Notes: generated from the letters alone by a model not told the origin. A DNA stretch of 64,000 nucleotides from Paragordius varius (GCA_964247055.1 OZ176058.1:2666001-2730000); one strand, 5' to 3'. Positions 24,944 through 37,193 are shown, counted from the stretch's first letter. Numbers and translations are program-made.

Positions 24944-27900
24944 ACGGCATTAGTTTTTAAAGCTTAAAGTTGAGATTCGAACTTCGTTTTTCGAATAACG
25001 AGCCAAAACCAAATTTTGTGGTTGAAAAAAGGCGAACGTGAATTTGAAAAGAATGATAAAAGACTTTCCAGTTATTACGGCTGAAAATGGCTTAAGTTAC
25101 AAAAGAGAGATAGTTATAAGAAAAAAACAAGTTTAAATTATGACAAAATTTAAACGGCATTAGTTTTTCAAGCTTACAGTTGAGAATTGAACTTCGTTTC
25201 GAATAACGAGCTTGAAGCAAATTTTGTTGAAAAAAGCAAGCGAGCGCGAGAGTAATCGCGAAAAGCATAAATAAGAATGATAAAACACTTTACAGTTATA
25301 ACTGCGGACAAAGAATTACATAAGAGACATAAGAAAAAAACAACATCTTTTAAATTATGATAAAATTCAACGGCGATAGTTTTAAAAGCTTAAAGTTGGG
25401 AATTGAACTTTGTTTCGAATAACGAGCCTAAAGCAAATTTAAAATTGATATTTCAATTACCGAATATCGTTTTTGAACATTTAATAAATTATCAGTTTGC
25501 GGATGAAACAAAGTTTGAGGAGTGGCAATGAAATACAACCCAAGCAGTCTAAAAAATGTAATTGTGAAATAATGTATGCACATTTAGACCAATTCACATT
25601 GTTTTTGGCCATTTGGCAGAGCCTGACAGTGGCGTATGGGTAAAAACAACAAATGGGTAAAATAAACATTTGCATATCTCACAACAACAAAACTTTTAAA
25701 TTTATACGCTCTCCTGTATTACCGATTGGCGGACGTAAATATGTCTACTCTGTGATAGCTAATGATTATTATATGACTAGATAAAGAGTATAAACTATAA
25801 AACATAGAATGAGTCGAGTTTACTAAGTTGCAATCCAAATGAGAAAATATTTAGATTAGTTTTAACTGAGGAGAAATAGCTCAATCTCAACTAAAACGCC
25901 ATATAAATTGGTGGATGTAAAAAATTTAATTTAATATAAGATATAATACATAAGTTTGGTTTAGCTTAGTTAGGAATATTTTAAAGAGAAAATTTTGAGG
26001 AAGTATTTAATTTATTGAAATATTTAGCTTGGTTTTAACTATAGCCTCAGTTAAGGTCAGCTAAAATGGCAATTTTATATGTCGAATGAGACATAGTACC
26101 TAATGATTTACATTATCACTATTTAAAAATATAAAAAAAATCAATTTTAGTTAGCTTAGTTTGCTCAGTGAATCAATTTTACATAAAATATTGCAATTCA
26201 AATGAAATATTTAGATTAGTTTTAACTGGGGAGAAATAGCACACCTCAGCTAAAGTATGAAAAAAAGAAAACCAAGTAGCATAATAATTGAATGTATAAT
26301 GAGAGATTATAACTAATTATGATTATCATATGATAGCAAGAGTTATAAAACATATAAAATGAATGAATATTCGTTAGCTTAGATTAGTTTAAAATGGTAG
26401 TATTAGCCCGAGGCAAATTTTGCGCGCTCGAAAAATAAACTGCCATTGTTGCAGTATTGAAAAAAGTGGCGATTATTAAGACCACATATTTTGTTTTTAA
26501 ACCTTTTTTTTCTCGCCTTGCATATAAGAAAAAGTGAATGGATAGGTAAAATAATGTAGGTGTGTATATTTACTAACCAGAGTTGACCGTATGTCTTGCG
26601 CGTGCTTGTTAATGAGGTTGTTTGTTTGTGTGATTATATTTTATGTTTAAAGTTTTTTCTCGGTAATTACAGTAGCGTATGTCATAAAACATTATTAGTC
26701 CATAAAAGAACACAGAAATGTTTTTTATAAAAAACAAGCCTAGTTGTATATATATATATATATATATGTATAAATAATATTTTTTGAAAAAAACATTTTT
26801 TTATTCTTTTATGAATTAATAATGTTTTATGCCATACGCTGTATATATATTTTCGAAAGTATAGAGTTGAAACTGATTAAAAAATGTATTTTTAGGTGTG
26901 GAAATTATTTAAGTTGAAAATATAAGTGGGCTTATAGAAAATTTATTATAATTGGCCTTAATAATGACTCAAGACTCTAAAAGTTAAAAACTAGAGTAGA
27001 TTTACAAAGGCATACCGTACGTGTTGACGAATGTAATATTTTTGTATTTGAATTCCATCATTACTTGAGCCAACCATTGAAAAACGTAATGTTTGGTTTT
27101 TTGCCTCTATAAATTATTTGTCATATTAATTTTCTGGCATTGTTAATAATAATTTTTTATTTTGCAAAAGTGTGATTTTGAAATTTTAAGTTGGCTTTAT
27201 CCTGGTTTTTAAAAACCCTAACGTATATATATTTCTAAATCAGGAATGTCAAATATGCGGCCCTCCTTTGCGCAATCCTTAAAAATCTTGGAAAAATTAA
27301 TTTTTCTCGAAACAATTTTTTGAATAAGGGGTCTATCTAATAATTGGCAACGAACTAGAAAAAAATTGATATTTTGTGTTTATATATATTAATATACCAT
27401 TTACAATTCGAATTCACCCTTATACAATTTAAATTCACCCTTAAACAATTCATATTCACCCTAAAAATAAATTATGTGTTTTCGGGCAAACATAACTCAT
27501 TATTAATATAAATTATATCTTAGCATAGTTTATTATTTTTTGTGCTTAAATTTAAAACAAATATTTGTTTTAAAATGTAAAAAAATTAGGGTGAATTTGA
27601 ATTGTTCAAGGGTAAATTTGAATTGGTAATGGTAAATTTAAGTTGTTCAAGGGTGAATTTGAAGTGTAAATGGTTTATATTTATATATATATATATATTT
27701 CGCAATCAAATGTTTGAAGAAAACCTAATAAAATATTTATTATTAATGTTCCCACCCCCTGTATATTTCGATTGCAACCCGGCTAGAATTTTTGATTGTT
27801 GGACGTCCCTGTTATAAATAAATACCAAATTCAATTGCAAATTCATTTATAATTTATGTAACTGGCTTAGATTGAAACAGTTTTTTCCTTAATCCGTTTT

Positions 27901-30213
27901 TTTTATTACTTCTCATCATAATATTTTAAGTTTAATGCTAAATACATTTATTTTCTTTATTAAGAAATAAAAAGGACGGACCCATCTAATATGATTGAAT
28001 TTCAGTTGTCCTAATAATAAGAGTCTGTTCTTTTTTGATTAGGGAACAAAACTTTTTTTTGAAGGGTTAATTTTTTGATCCTATTAAAAGAGGGGTTAAA
28101 TATTAAATTTAAAATTATAAGAAAAATAGATTTTTTCAAATTTTCAAACTTCATTTTAGATATACTAATTTGGAATCATTTATATATATCTTCGAGATGA
28201 GAACCAATTTTCTTTTCAATTATAAGCCTATCATTACATATCCACTTTCCAGTAACGAATATCTTTTTTTTAAAACAAAAAAAAGATTAAAATTTAATTT
28301 TTTTATCTTTTACCAACATGATAATATATCATAATTGGTCAATCTCCTTTCACTCATACAAATCTTACAGTTAGTTTCCTACATATTTTTATACAGTAGC
28401 GTATGGTATTACAAAATTTTTGTCCCAAATGATATAAACAAAATTAATGATAAAGTGTGGGGAAAAATGGTTTAATTTTTTATTCTGTAGTTTTTTACAA
28501 TACTGCACTGTGAAATTTCTTTATTATATAATTATGTAATTTAAAACAAGAGTTATTTCTTCTTTGATATCGAGATAGTGAAAATTGTCGCAAAATTTGT
28601 ACAAGAATTGTATTTTTTAGAAAAAAACTTTTATAAAGATTTTTATTCAGTCAAAGATGAAACTATTATTACTTAGGGAAAACGTTCTTTTTATGATTTT
28701 TATGCCACCTGCCTGCCTTTGAAAAATAAAGAAAATTATTTTATTTGTTACAAGAAAAGACATTTAAGCGATATTTATAGTTGATATTAACCATACCATG
28801 CAATGCAATTTGTTTAGGAATTATTTATCTGCAGAGATTTGGAGAATAGCCAAAATTTTCCGAAATTATTTTATGTCACAATTTTAATAGAGAAAGTGTT
28901 TGAAAACAAAATTTAATAATTTTTTTTTGATGATTTTTATGTGAGAGCTTTTACCCTAAATGATTTTTATACATAGGAAACTCTAGAAATGTTTTGATTA
29001 AACTAAGATTTTTAGAGATAGATAGGTTGATATGAAATTTTTAAAACTTTTTTTGTAAATTTTTTCCACAAAACAATTTCGATCATTTTGTTATATATTG
29101 GATAAATACCCTAAATGATTTTTTATAAATAGAAAACTCTACAACTATATTAAACTAAGATTTAAGAATAGGCTCATATATGAATTTTTAAAACTTTTTT
29201 TGTAAATTTTTTCCACAAAACAATTTCGATCAATTTGTAATTTATTGAATATTGGATATATTGGACCTTGAAAAATGGTGAGAAGAACAAAATTATATGT
29301 AATTGCAGCAATGTGCAAGATATGAGATGGCAATTTACTTTTCAAACTTTATTATGTAATTCATGAATTTTTTTTGATTTTTTTCATGATTTTTTGAAAA
29401 GTTATTATAATAGTATGGTGACAATTGTGAAATTTGGATTTTTTTACCTTAAAAATATATGAATTTACTTTCTATCTCTCTATGTAATTTATGGTTTTTT
29501 GTTCATTCAAATTCCATGTAATTGTGGACACCTTTGAATGATTGATTAGGTCAATTATTTGTATTTTTAACTTTTATTTTTTTTGAAGAAAATTACTAAA
29601 AATTTGATAATTTGGTTTATTCTTTCCACGAATTTCGCTCTTTATATATCTTTATATATACCATTTATAGTTAAAATTTACCCTTGAACAATTCAAATTC
29701 ACCCTTGAACAATTTAAATTCACCCTATAAATAAATTAGGTGTTTTCGCTAATATATAATTAATAAGAGATTCTTATAACAGTTTATTTTCCGTATTATA
29801 TTAATTTATAAACGAAATTTCATTTTTTAAAAATACAAAAAATATAGGGAATTTACACATAATTTATTTTAGGGTGAATTTGAATTGTTCGAGGGTAAGT
29901 TCGCATTGTTTAAGGGTAAATTTGAACTATAAATAATATCTATATGTATTTTTCTCTAACTGTGCTGGGTTAATATATGAGATAGGACCTACTTTAATTT
30001 CTTTAAATGTTTTAGTTATTATAAAAAAATTATAGGAGTCCGAAAATAATTAATCATATCCCATATTTAAATCAACATGGGAAAAATATTTTCAATAAAA
30101 TAAAAATTGGTTAATTATAATTTACGTTGGAAAAAATAATTTCTTTAATTTTTAATTTATATACATAAATGCAATTGATATCTCTATAGTATGTGCGCGA
30201 TTGAATAATTGGG

Positions 30214-30250
<37 letters not shown>

Positions 30251-31996
30251 AAGATTTCTCCTCGTTAAAAAATGTATCGAATTTCGAATTTTTAATTTTC
30301 TTCTATCTATAGAAAAAAGCAAGCCCTTGCTTTATAATTAATATCGTTTTTTTTGTTAAAAGACATATATGAAAATGTAATTGATATGTTTAAATTTAAA
30401 GGATATAAAGTGAGTTTTTTCACCAAATTTTTTATAGCAAGAAATATATTATTTTCAACTTTTTAAATTTAGCCTTTTTTTAGTTATCCAAAATTTAAAA
30501 ACTATAAATATAATATCTTTGATAACTTGTAATAAAATTAAAACAAATTTTTGGCGAAGAAACTCTTACTAAAATATGATTTAGAATGAAAACCATATTT
30601 TTCTCATATGTTTAATTATAATTAATCAACACCCCAAAAAATTTCTCCAATTTTTATAAAGGCATATTAAAACAGCTGTTTACCCATAATTTATATAGGG
30701 CGGTCATTTATCACCTGATTCTGCTGAATCAACTGACTCAAAACAATCAATCAGCAGCTGTCTTACCGCATCACATGACGAGTCACGTGACACGGAGAGA
30801 AACGAATCACATTACAACCACGTGTCTATACCAAACACCAATTATAATGCCCTGTTTGGGAGTAGTAATGATTCCTCTTTTTCTGGTTCTACCAGCAACA
30901 GTGACAATGAACAGAGCTATGTGCCACAAACAGCTGATACTGTGAACGAACTGTCTACAGCTGTTACGGACGAAAGTAATTTTTATGGTCTTCTTAGAAA
31001 GTTTAGGCTAGTATTGGTGTTTAATTGCGATATTTTTAGTTTTATTTTATATAAATGTATGAAATATAAAAATTTTGAATAATTACTTTCTTAAAATTAA
31101 TAATTGTATGATATAAATTACCGTACTGATATTATTGGGGGAACTTAAGAGAATAAACGATAATTCAAAGTTATTTTCTAAATTAAACAGTAAAATTTGA
31201 AAATATAAAGGCAAAACAAACTACTTTATACCCTTTATCTTTGATTATCGAGTTGTAGAAAGAAAAGTTCTTTCGCTCAATACATATTTTAATCATTTAG
31301 GTTCGAAAAATTCTCAATTTAATATTGCTTTTTAATAAACAGTTTGGTTTCAAAGTTTTTAATGATAAAATTTTTTTCTTTTATGCATGTTTACACTTTA
31401 TTTTCCAGAAGACAGAGTGGGGCATTCCGAATCAGATGAACATGACGTAAATATGACTCATTTTTTAACAGCCCATGAATTACATAATGGAAATGTAATG
31501 AACAAAACTGAATCCAAAACAGGTGATCTAAACCTTGGGCCAAGCCAAACTAATTTTGTCAACAATGGCATTGATCAGATTAAAACTGAAATGGAAGACG
31601 TAGTTTCCCAACATCTGAATTTAACCACTTGTTCTTCAACAACGACATCTAATTCGCCCTGCAATAATAACAATATTAATAATGGTGGGATGAATGGTAA
31701 ATCTACCTTTCATTGTGCCGAATGTGGTTTTGGTTTCACCACAAAATCGAATTGTGATAGACATATGAGGTAAAATCTCATATTTATTAATTAATCACCA
31801 TCAATAATTTCATAACTTACATTTTTTCCTCACAATTGAACAAAGTTTTGCTATGCGTGACTATAATAAGGGTTTCAGGGCAATTGGTCCCATTTTTGAC
31901 ATAATCAATCACATAAGATCAGTAAAAATTAAATAATGCTTCATTAGTGAGTTTATCAGGCTAAATAATACAAGTGGATTTCATTATTAATTTTTT

Positions 31997-32034
<38 letters not shown>

Positions 32035-35000
32035 AATTGTATGCGATCGTATTAATCTTTTGTCTAACTATATATTTGGGTAAAAATGACCATATATTGT
32101 GATCATATTCCATAATATTGATATTATACAAAACATACTTTTATAGAACAAAACACGGTTACCTACGGAGGAAAGATATGATTCAAAGTACGCAATATAT
32201 GGCATCTAATTTAACATTGCTTCCTACGTCCTCCATTACTACACCATCATCTAATAAGGAATGTCTCATTCCAAACCACGCGACAACAAAAGGGACAAAC
32301 ATTCTTTTACTCCCCCCTGTTTCAACCAACAATTTTACAGTGGCTTCTACAGCCACGAAAAAAATGGGTATCCAAACCCCAAAAACTACTGTGGCATTGC
32401 TGGCAAATAGTATGTTGCCATTACATTCAACAACGCCATTGTCCAATAAAGAAAAGGTGGTCATTAATGGCGAAAAACCAGTGACCCTTCCAATTAATTG
32501 CATCGTAAACTCTAATGGACTTTCTCCCCACCCACAATCTAACCTAGCCCCAAAATCGACAAATAAAAGAAAGGCGTGTAATGATTTAATCAAGTGCGTT
32601 AATTATTATTTTGATTAAATATTGTTTTATGTTAAGCAAAAATGTTATAAAAAATATGTTTAAACTTTTTAGTGAACTAAACCCTTTTATTGGTTAATGA
32701 AGGTCTTTTTAGTGGCAAATGTGTAAGTAAATGCATTAGCATATTTTTTGTTTAATTGAATTATGTGTTTATTTGCGAAAGAAAAGACTTATCTTAATTG
32801 CAATACCTATATACCATTAATATGACATGACTGTTTGTTTTTTACTAAATAAAATTTTTGAAAATATTTGCCGTATTAAATTATTAAACTAAATTATATA
32901 TAATATTTATGTTAGAGTACCAATTGGATGTTATACATCAGCCGTTTTAGCCCACATAACATCAATAACAACATCTTGTAGCGACAAATCTCTCGTTGTG
33001 AATAAAACAACTACCATTAACAATAATCAAAAAACATCAGGTGGTGCTTTAACTGTATTAAATGGGGGAACACACTCACTTGCGAACCACCTGACATTAC
33101 TAAACGATGGTGGAAAGGAAAATTATTTATCAAACCTAACGGAATTTAGTTGTAAACTTTGTCCAACAGGGATAGAAAATGGCCAGGCCAACATTGAGAG
33201 TTCGTGCGATTTAGATTCCATAATCCGACATATTGTGTTGGAGCACGAAAATGTAAGGATGCATTATTAATATACACTCCTCACTATTTTTATATTGGGG
33301 ATAATACCAAAGATAATCATTGCGCATGTTTTATTATTAAATGCAATCATGCCAAGAATGTAGAGCTTGAGCATATACATTTTTCGCATGCTTACTATGT
33401 AATAAAGCATACGTGATGCAACTTGAATATTTGAGTGCGCCGGGCGATATGAAATGGGATTTTTTTTGATCCCTATTTAGTTTTAATAAATCTAAAGCTA
33501 TACAGATTTTAAATAAAATATTTTACTACATTTAAATGTGTTAAAGTTTGAATGTTTTCTAACTATCTAATTAACATAATGCTTATGTAGTACATTTAAT
33601 TTATCCAATGATAGAGCATCACTCAATAGGCGACATTTTAATAAGTTAAATATATAAGAGTTAGGTAGTTTCTTTTTTATACGAAATTAAAAACATTTGA
33701 CCAGCTATTAATATTCATTTCGATGATAGGTGGAGAATATTCTTTCCCACATTGCTTTATCAAACAAAGGCTCACCACCACCCATTCAATCACCTAATGA
33801 CCCTATTATGGAACTAAAAAACCGATTGACCGATAAAATTATTCTACCACCACCATTTACAAATATGGAAAACGAAAATGTTTTTACCAAAGTTACACCA
33901 CAAAACAATGAGGATGACTACACTATAAAGAATGTAAGTTGGCGATTTTAAGATTTTTACATGGTAATTAGCATTATGCGCCGTTTTAATTAAGTGAGAT
34001 CTAAAAGGTTTGGAAGCTGGTATAATTTTTTTCGGTTTTTACGATAAAATTGTGCATAATACTTATCAATCTGCCCTGATACATTTACATATAGTACTTC
34101 TCTGTTAGTCCATATTGACCCATAATAAGATCAATAATGTAATCTAAAATTGGGTACTTATCGATGTTTTTTGTTAAAGTTGTTATATTAAATTAGCGAT
34201 TATTTATATTATATTTTTTCTTTAGGGTACCGATCTCACAAATAACATACGTCCATACCCTTTACCCCATAAGATAATGAGAAAAAAATTGTATCACAAT
34301 GTTTCTCAGCCCTCAAATACGGATCGTGATTATCAACATAGTAATAATAATAATATTGATTCATATAATGCAAAACATGATAACGGATTTACCAACGGTA
34401 CTGAATTGTTGACTCACAAAAGCCGCCCTATTACGCCTAAATCTAACGCGAACAATAGCAATGTCAACAAAAATAATATCAACGGACTAGGTGTTGATCC
34501 ATCTTTGGCAAGCTACTTTTTAACCTTTCTTCAACAACCTACTCTGGTAAATGGTCATCAGGAAGTTGTTGCTGCTAATAAAAATGATAAATCGTTTGCA
34601 ACGCAAATGGTGCCTACCTTTACAGCGTTTCAAACTTACATGGAATCATTACAAAAAGCTTGGAATATTGTACCTTCTTCCACGTCCCATGAGAATGAGA
34701 ATAACAGGGATAGTAATAAACACATCTCTGCTAATGAAATATCAGGAAACACGACCCCCATAACAGATATCAGTAATTTGACAACAACGGCCACAAATAA
34801 TAGCGTGCCTGAACCATTGTTGTTGTTAGAGAACACGGAGGATGAGGAGATGATGCCCCTTGTTATTAAAAGCGAATCCCAAGAAAATGATGAGGTTGAT
34901 GATCAAAATGATCAGGAGGAGGATTATAACGCAGACGTTAATACTCCACCACCCAGTAAAGCGACCGTGAATTACAAACGAATGTCCCAACAACAAGCCA

Positions 35001-37193
35001 TGGCAGGGAAGAACAGGTATAACTCGGTTATGTTGACAAATTACACACCACCGAGTCCCAATGCATCATCACAAATCACTGGAGGAGGAGATGGGATGGA
35101 AGAAATTACTTCTTATCACTCGGAACATGGTAACGAAGGCGGCAATGATGAAGAGCAGCAGCAATTACCACATGATGCGAATAATGCGATGAACAGTTTC
35201 GACAATAAAAATTACCATGCTAGGCTTCCTGGTGGATACTACAATAATACTGATGATGGTAATGGTATTCATGTTAACACTAAACTATCACAAGTGCCGC
35301 CGCCGTCGTCAACACCCTTTTTCGATCCAAGGGCCGTACCGTACCGAACACCCGGACCGAAAAAGTTTGTTTGCGTTTACTGCCAAAACACTTATTCGAG
35401 CCGGGGTAACGTTAATCGACACATACGGAACACGCATTTTAAAATGAAACGGAATGGTGTCGTTGGTATAGCCGCCACTGGTGGTAACAACATTACCAAT
35501 TACAATGATGATCAAGTTACCAATCTCTTGCAGTATTCTATTTTAAAACATAATAACAATAATAATTTTGATGGCGGGATGAATGAGGATGAAGGGGATG
35601 GTGGAGATGGAGAAGAAAACGTAAATGAAAGTATTCTTCAAGAAGCAGGGAACGATGAAAGCTGTGATGTGACGGCGTACATAACACCCCAAACCAATAC
35701 GCTGCTGAATGGCCAGTATTGTGCTGCCAACATAAAAAATGGAGGCGTTGATTTAGTAGCACAAAATGGTCATAATGGTATTACTGGGAACGGAGTTTAT
35801 GTCACCAGTAATAAACGGGCATCATCCAGCCTTAATCCGACACTGCAAAATTATACGAGATATATGAACGCTGCCAATCATCAACAACGAAACAGTTCTT
35901 CGGCACTCTCAAACACAGATGCTAGGAACGAAAGTTTTGCAAATAGCAATAATAATAATTCTGGTAATACCTCATCCCCGGCTTATCATAAACTAACGCC
36001 AGGTGGCCTATATAAAAATATGCCTGGGCCCGTGCCTATCCCGGCTTACATGCTGAGTTCCCTTAAGAATGCAACTACCCTCCCTCCCCACATAATAATG
36101 GAGGACGGTGGTGTTAATGGTTGTTGTAAGAGAGAAGAGTCATCTTTGCCATCCTCACATGATATGGATACAACACCCTTGCTTGATCCAAACTTAGTTT
36201 CAGCTTTTTATAAGAATAATAATAATAATACCGGGCATAGAGTAACAACAAAGTCCTCGTTGGCAGCCGCCAACCATGAAAATATGAATGGCAATGGCCA
36301 TCATAATTCATCAGCTAAGAATCATTCAAAAACCAAAAAAGTCGGAGTAGCACCAGGCAATAATCGTGAAAAATACCCAAAGGCTGTCACAGAGACTTCC
36401 TTGCCTTTACTTCAACCAAAGTTACAGCACAACAACGCAACACAACAACCAAATTATGCTAGCGTTATGGAAGACTACTATAAAAAATATATGGAAATGG
36501 TTATGGGTAAGAATTTTATTCTTTAACAAAATAAAATAAAATTTGGCTTCGTTTTACAGTAAAAATGAAATTGAAGCAAAATTTATAAGTTAAAAAATGA
36601 CTATTTTTATACTGAACCGACACGCTTACCTTATTTAGAAGGGAGAAATAGCGTATAAAGAAGCAAGCATTATTGAGTAAAGAAGGAATAGAGTTGTAAA
36701 TTGGCAAGCCAATTATAAAATTGGTAAGTATAATTTTAAAACTCTCTATATTAAATTTTATGATTTTCCCTCCATAACAAAATTAGTCTTTCTCCTGATG
36801 TCGTGAAATAATTTTATTTTTACCGTAAATGATTATATTTTGCCCATAGGTTGCTCATCCGAAGACAATAAAAACCAAAAACAAAATGGTCTGGATAATA
36901 ATCATAATAAAAATGGCATTAACAATAATACAAAAAACAACAACATAATTTCCAATCTCCCCTACGCTATGTTACAAGATTTTTATGCCCAATTTTTTAA
37001 TAAATCGACAACTGCTTCCAATCATATGAATAATATGGACCAGCAAAAAGACAATAATAGTCTAGAGTCTTCTGAAATGGAAAATAATAAAGAAAATATC
37101 TCGTCGAAAATTTCGCCACAAGAAACCCATATCTCCAACAGTCCTAAACATCATCACCACAATATTTCCTCCCAGCATATCGTGGAAGTATAA
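23520..37193 (+). CDS. Large Asn-rich C2H2 zinc-finger protein, 5'-partial, eight exons (gene-level)
   Basis: Probable nuclear DNA-binding regulator. Exons joined by phase: 23520-23680, 30699-30975, 31409-31769, 32147-32593, 32916-33252, 33730-33933, 34226-36506, 36850-37193 (stop). The 32593/32916 junction is the least certain. About 1,470 residues are visible. Three C2H2 units appear: a canonical finger split by the exon 3/4 intron (CAECGFGF ... H-x4-H), an atypical one in exon 5 (CKLC, then 22 residues before H-x4-H), and a canonical one in exon 7 (CVYC ... HIRNTH). Between them lie long low-complexity Asn/Ser/Thr/Pro tracts and acidic stretches, as in many arthropod transcription factors. 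The first exon shown starts within a codon, so upstream coding sequence is missing. I do not recognise the family member. Exon phases agree at every junction, so the model is solid apart from its 5' end and the exon 4/5 join. Confidence 0.85.
24343..25445. repeat. Tandem array of ~208-226-bp units in the zinc-finger gene intron
   Basis: Units start at GAGCCTRAAGCAAATTTTG near 24343, 24553, 24779, 25000, 25208 and (truncated) 25424. Each holds AATCGCGAAAAGCATAAATA, mostly the perfect palindrome GCAGTTATAACTGC, a variable (sometimes TA-rich) stretch, and AAGCTTAAAGTTGAGAATTG. The G+C content and long conserved phrases set it apart. Frames crossing it are short. Confidence 0.85.
24907..24933. 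repeat. TA microsatellite inside a satellite unit
   Basis: About 13 TA units in the variable part of the third unit of the 24343 array; other units lack it. Confidence 0.95.
25840..26420. repeat. Second tandem array, ~175-bp units
   Basis: AATATTTAGATTAGTTTTAA CTGAGGAGAAATAGC near 25846 recurs near 26200, with weaker units near 26018 and 26370 (TTTAGCTTGGTTTTAACTAT; TTAGCTTAGATTAGTTTAAA). Follows the array at 24343 within the same intron. Confidence 0.6.
26670..26841. mobile_element. Palindromic MITE family C copy in the zinc-finger gene intron
   Basis: TA|CAGTAGCGTATGTCATAAAA ... TTTATGCCATACGCTG|TA. A TA microsatellite sits at the loop (about 26747-26767). Confidence 0.8.
27241..27811. 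mobile_element. hAT-type element hosting a family B MITE
   Basis: CAGGAATGTCAAATATGCGG at the left and GATTGTTGGACGTCCCTG at the right. Flanks TTCTAAAT and TTATAAAT match at seven of eight bases, as expected for a hAT target duplication. A family B MITE occupies its middle. Confidence 0.7.
27393..27680. mobile_element. MITE family B copy nested in a hAT element
   Basis: TATACCATTTACAATTCGAA at the left and GAAGTGTAAATGG at the right, with the usual subrepeats and AAATTATGTGTTTTCGGGC. It lies wholly inside the hAT-type element 27241-27811, so it is younger than that element. Confidence 0.8.
28394..28509. repeat. MITE family C, degenerate copy or solo end
   Basis: TA|CAGTAGCGTATGGTATTACA is a clear left end. 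The opposite end may be the diverged TTACAATACTGCACTG near 28500. Confidence 0.45.
28953..29260. repeat. Two-copy tandem duplication, ~152 bp
   Basis: ACCCTAAATGATTTTTATAC...CCACAAAACAATTTCGATCA appears twice, starting near 28955 and 29107. The second halves are nearly identical. Intronic, non-coding. Confidence 0.75.
29657..29940. mobile_element. MITE family B copy
   Basis: TATACCATTTATAGTTAAAA start, subrepeats CAATTCAAATTCACCCTTGA, mirrored TTTGAATTGTTCGAGGGTAA at the right. Intronic in the zinc-finger gene. Confidence 0.78.
30217..30248. repeat. TA microsatellite
   Basis: About 16 TA units in the intron before the exon at 30699. Confidence 0.95.
30699..30975 (+). CDS. Zinc-finger gene exon 2 (visible numbering)
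   Basis: Acceptor TATATAG ends at 30698, where an in-frame TAG is removed by splicing. Donor GTAATT starts at 30976. It encodes GGHLSPDSAES... and a Ser/Asp/Asn-rich, clearly hydrophilic segment (92 codons plus one base). Base composition is markedly richer in G+C than the flanks. The leftover base A joins AA of the next exon to give Lys. The donor is weak, so the end could shift a little. Confidence 0.8.
31409..31769 (+). CDS. Zinc-finger gene exon 3, first half of finger 1
   Basis: Acceptor TTTTCCAG ends at 31408 and donor GTAAAA starts at 31770. It codes KDRVGHSESDEHD..., an Asn-rich linker, and at the 3' end the Cys half of a C2H2 finger (FHCAECGFGFTTKSNCDRHM). Two bases (AG) remain for the next exon. 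The finger is incomplete in the genomic frame, where a stop follows at once. This is strong evidence for splicing. Confidence 0.9.
32002..32031. repeat. TA microsatellite in the intron that splits finger 1
   Basis: About 15 TA units, 115 bases before the exon 4 acceptor. Confidence 0.95.
32147..32593 (+). CDS. Zinc-finger gene exon 4, second half of finger 1 and linker
   Basis: Acceptor TTTTATAG ends at 32146. The first base A completes AG|A (Arg), giving HMR-TKHGYLRRKD, so the H-x4-H half of finger 1 is restored. The rest is a Ser/Thr/Pro-rich linker ending in a basic KSTNKRKACNDLIK stretch that could be a nuclear localisation signal. The donor is ambiguous. GTGCGT at 32594 (phase 2) fits the acceptor at 32915. 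GTAATG at 32578 (phase 1) fits alternative acceptors at 32917 or 32950. Confidence 0.8.
32916..33252 (+). CDS. Zinc-finger gene exon 5, atypical finger
   Basis: The acceptor is uncertain (AG at 32914-32915 chosen; 32916-32917 or 32949-32950 possible). The donor GTAAGG at 33253 is good. It codes VPIGCYTSAVLAHITS..., then EFSCKLCPTG, a 22-residue spacer and RHIVLEHEN. This looks like a C2H2 unit with an over-long loop, or a degenerate finger. It ends in phase 0. Confidence 0.75.
33730..33933 (+). CDS. Zinc-finger gene exon 6, linker
   Basis: Acceptor GATAG ends at 33729 and donor GTAAGT starts at 33934; 68 codons, phase 0 at both ends. It codes VENILSHIALSNKGSPPP..., a short amphipathic start then Pro/Asn-rich linker ending DDYTIKN. 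No domain. Because it is phase 0/0 it could be skipped without frame change (inference). Confidence 0.85.
34226..36506 (+). CDS. Zinc-finger gene exon 7, main exon with finger 3
   Basis: Acceptor TTTCTTTAG ends at 34225 and donor GTAAGA starts at 36507; 760 codons plus one base. It contains many Asn runs, an acidic stretch (EDEEMM ... EDYNAD), and near 35366-35440 a canonical C2H2 finger (FVCVYCQNTYSSRGNVNRHI then RNTH). Two related short motifs occur, DPSLASYF early and DPNLVSAFY late, plus an aromatic VMEDYYKKYMEMVMG at the 3' end. Codon use is clearly less A/T rich than flanking DNA. The leftover G joins GT of exon 8 to give Gly. Confidence 0.93.
36850..37193 (+). CDS. Zinc-finger gene last exon with stop
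   Basis: Acceptor CCCATAG ends at 36849. Joined sequence reads MEMVMG-CSSEDNKNQKQNG..., Asn-rich, then LPYAMLQDFYAQFFNK, a Ser/Glu-rich segment, a short His run and the C-terminus SSQHIVEV followed by TAA (37191-37193). The aromatic LQDFYAQFF motif resembles the DYYKKY segment at the end of the previous exon. 113 codons plus the split one. Confidence 0.9.

Noticed and set aside
24343-25445. Regular spacing that could suggest a CRISPR array
   Set aside because: Units are over 200 bp with no short repeat/unique spacer alternation, and the DNA is eukaryotic. It is a tandem satellite.
32183-32593. 136-codon minus frame opposite zinc-finger exon 4; others at 35309, 35538, 36114, 60385 and 60808
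   Set aside because: Antisense shadows of real exons with no motif of their own.
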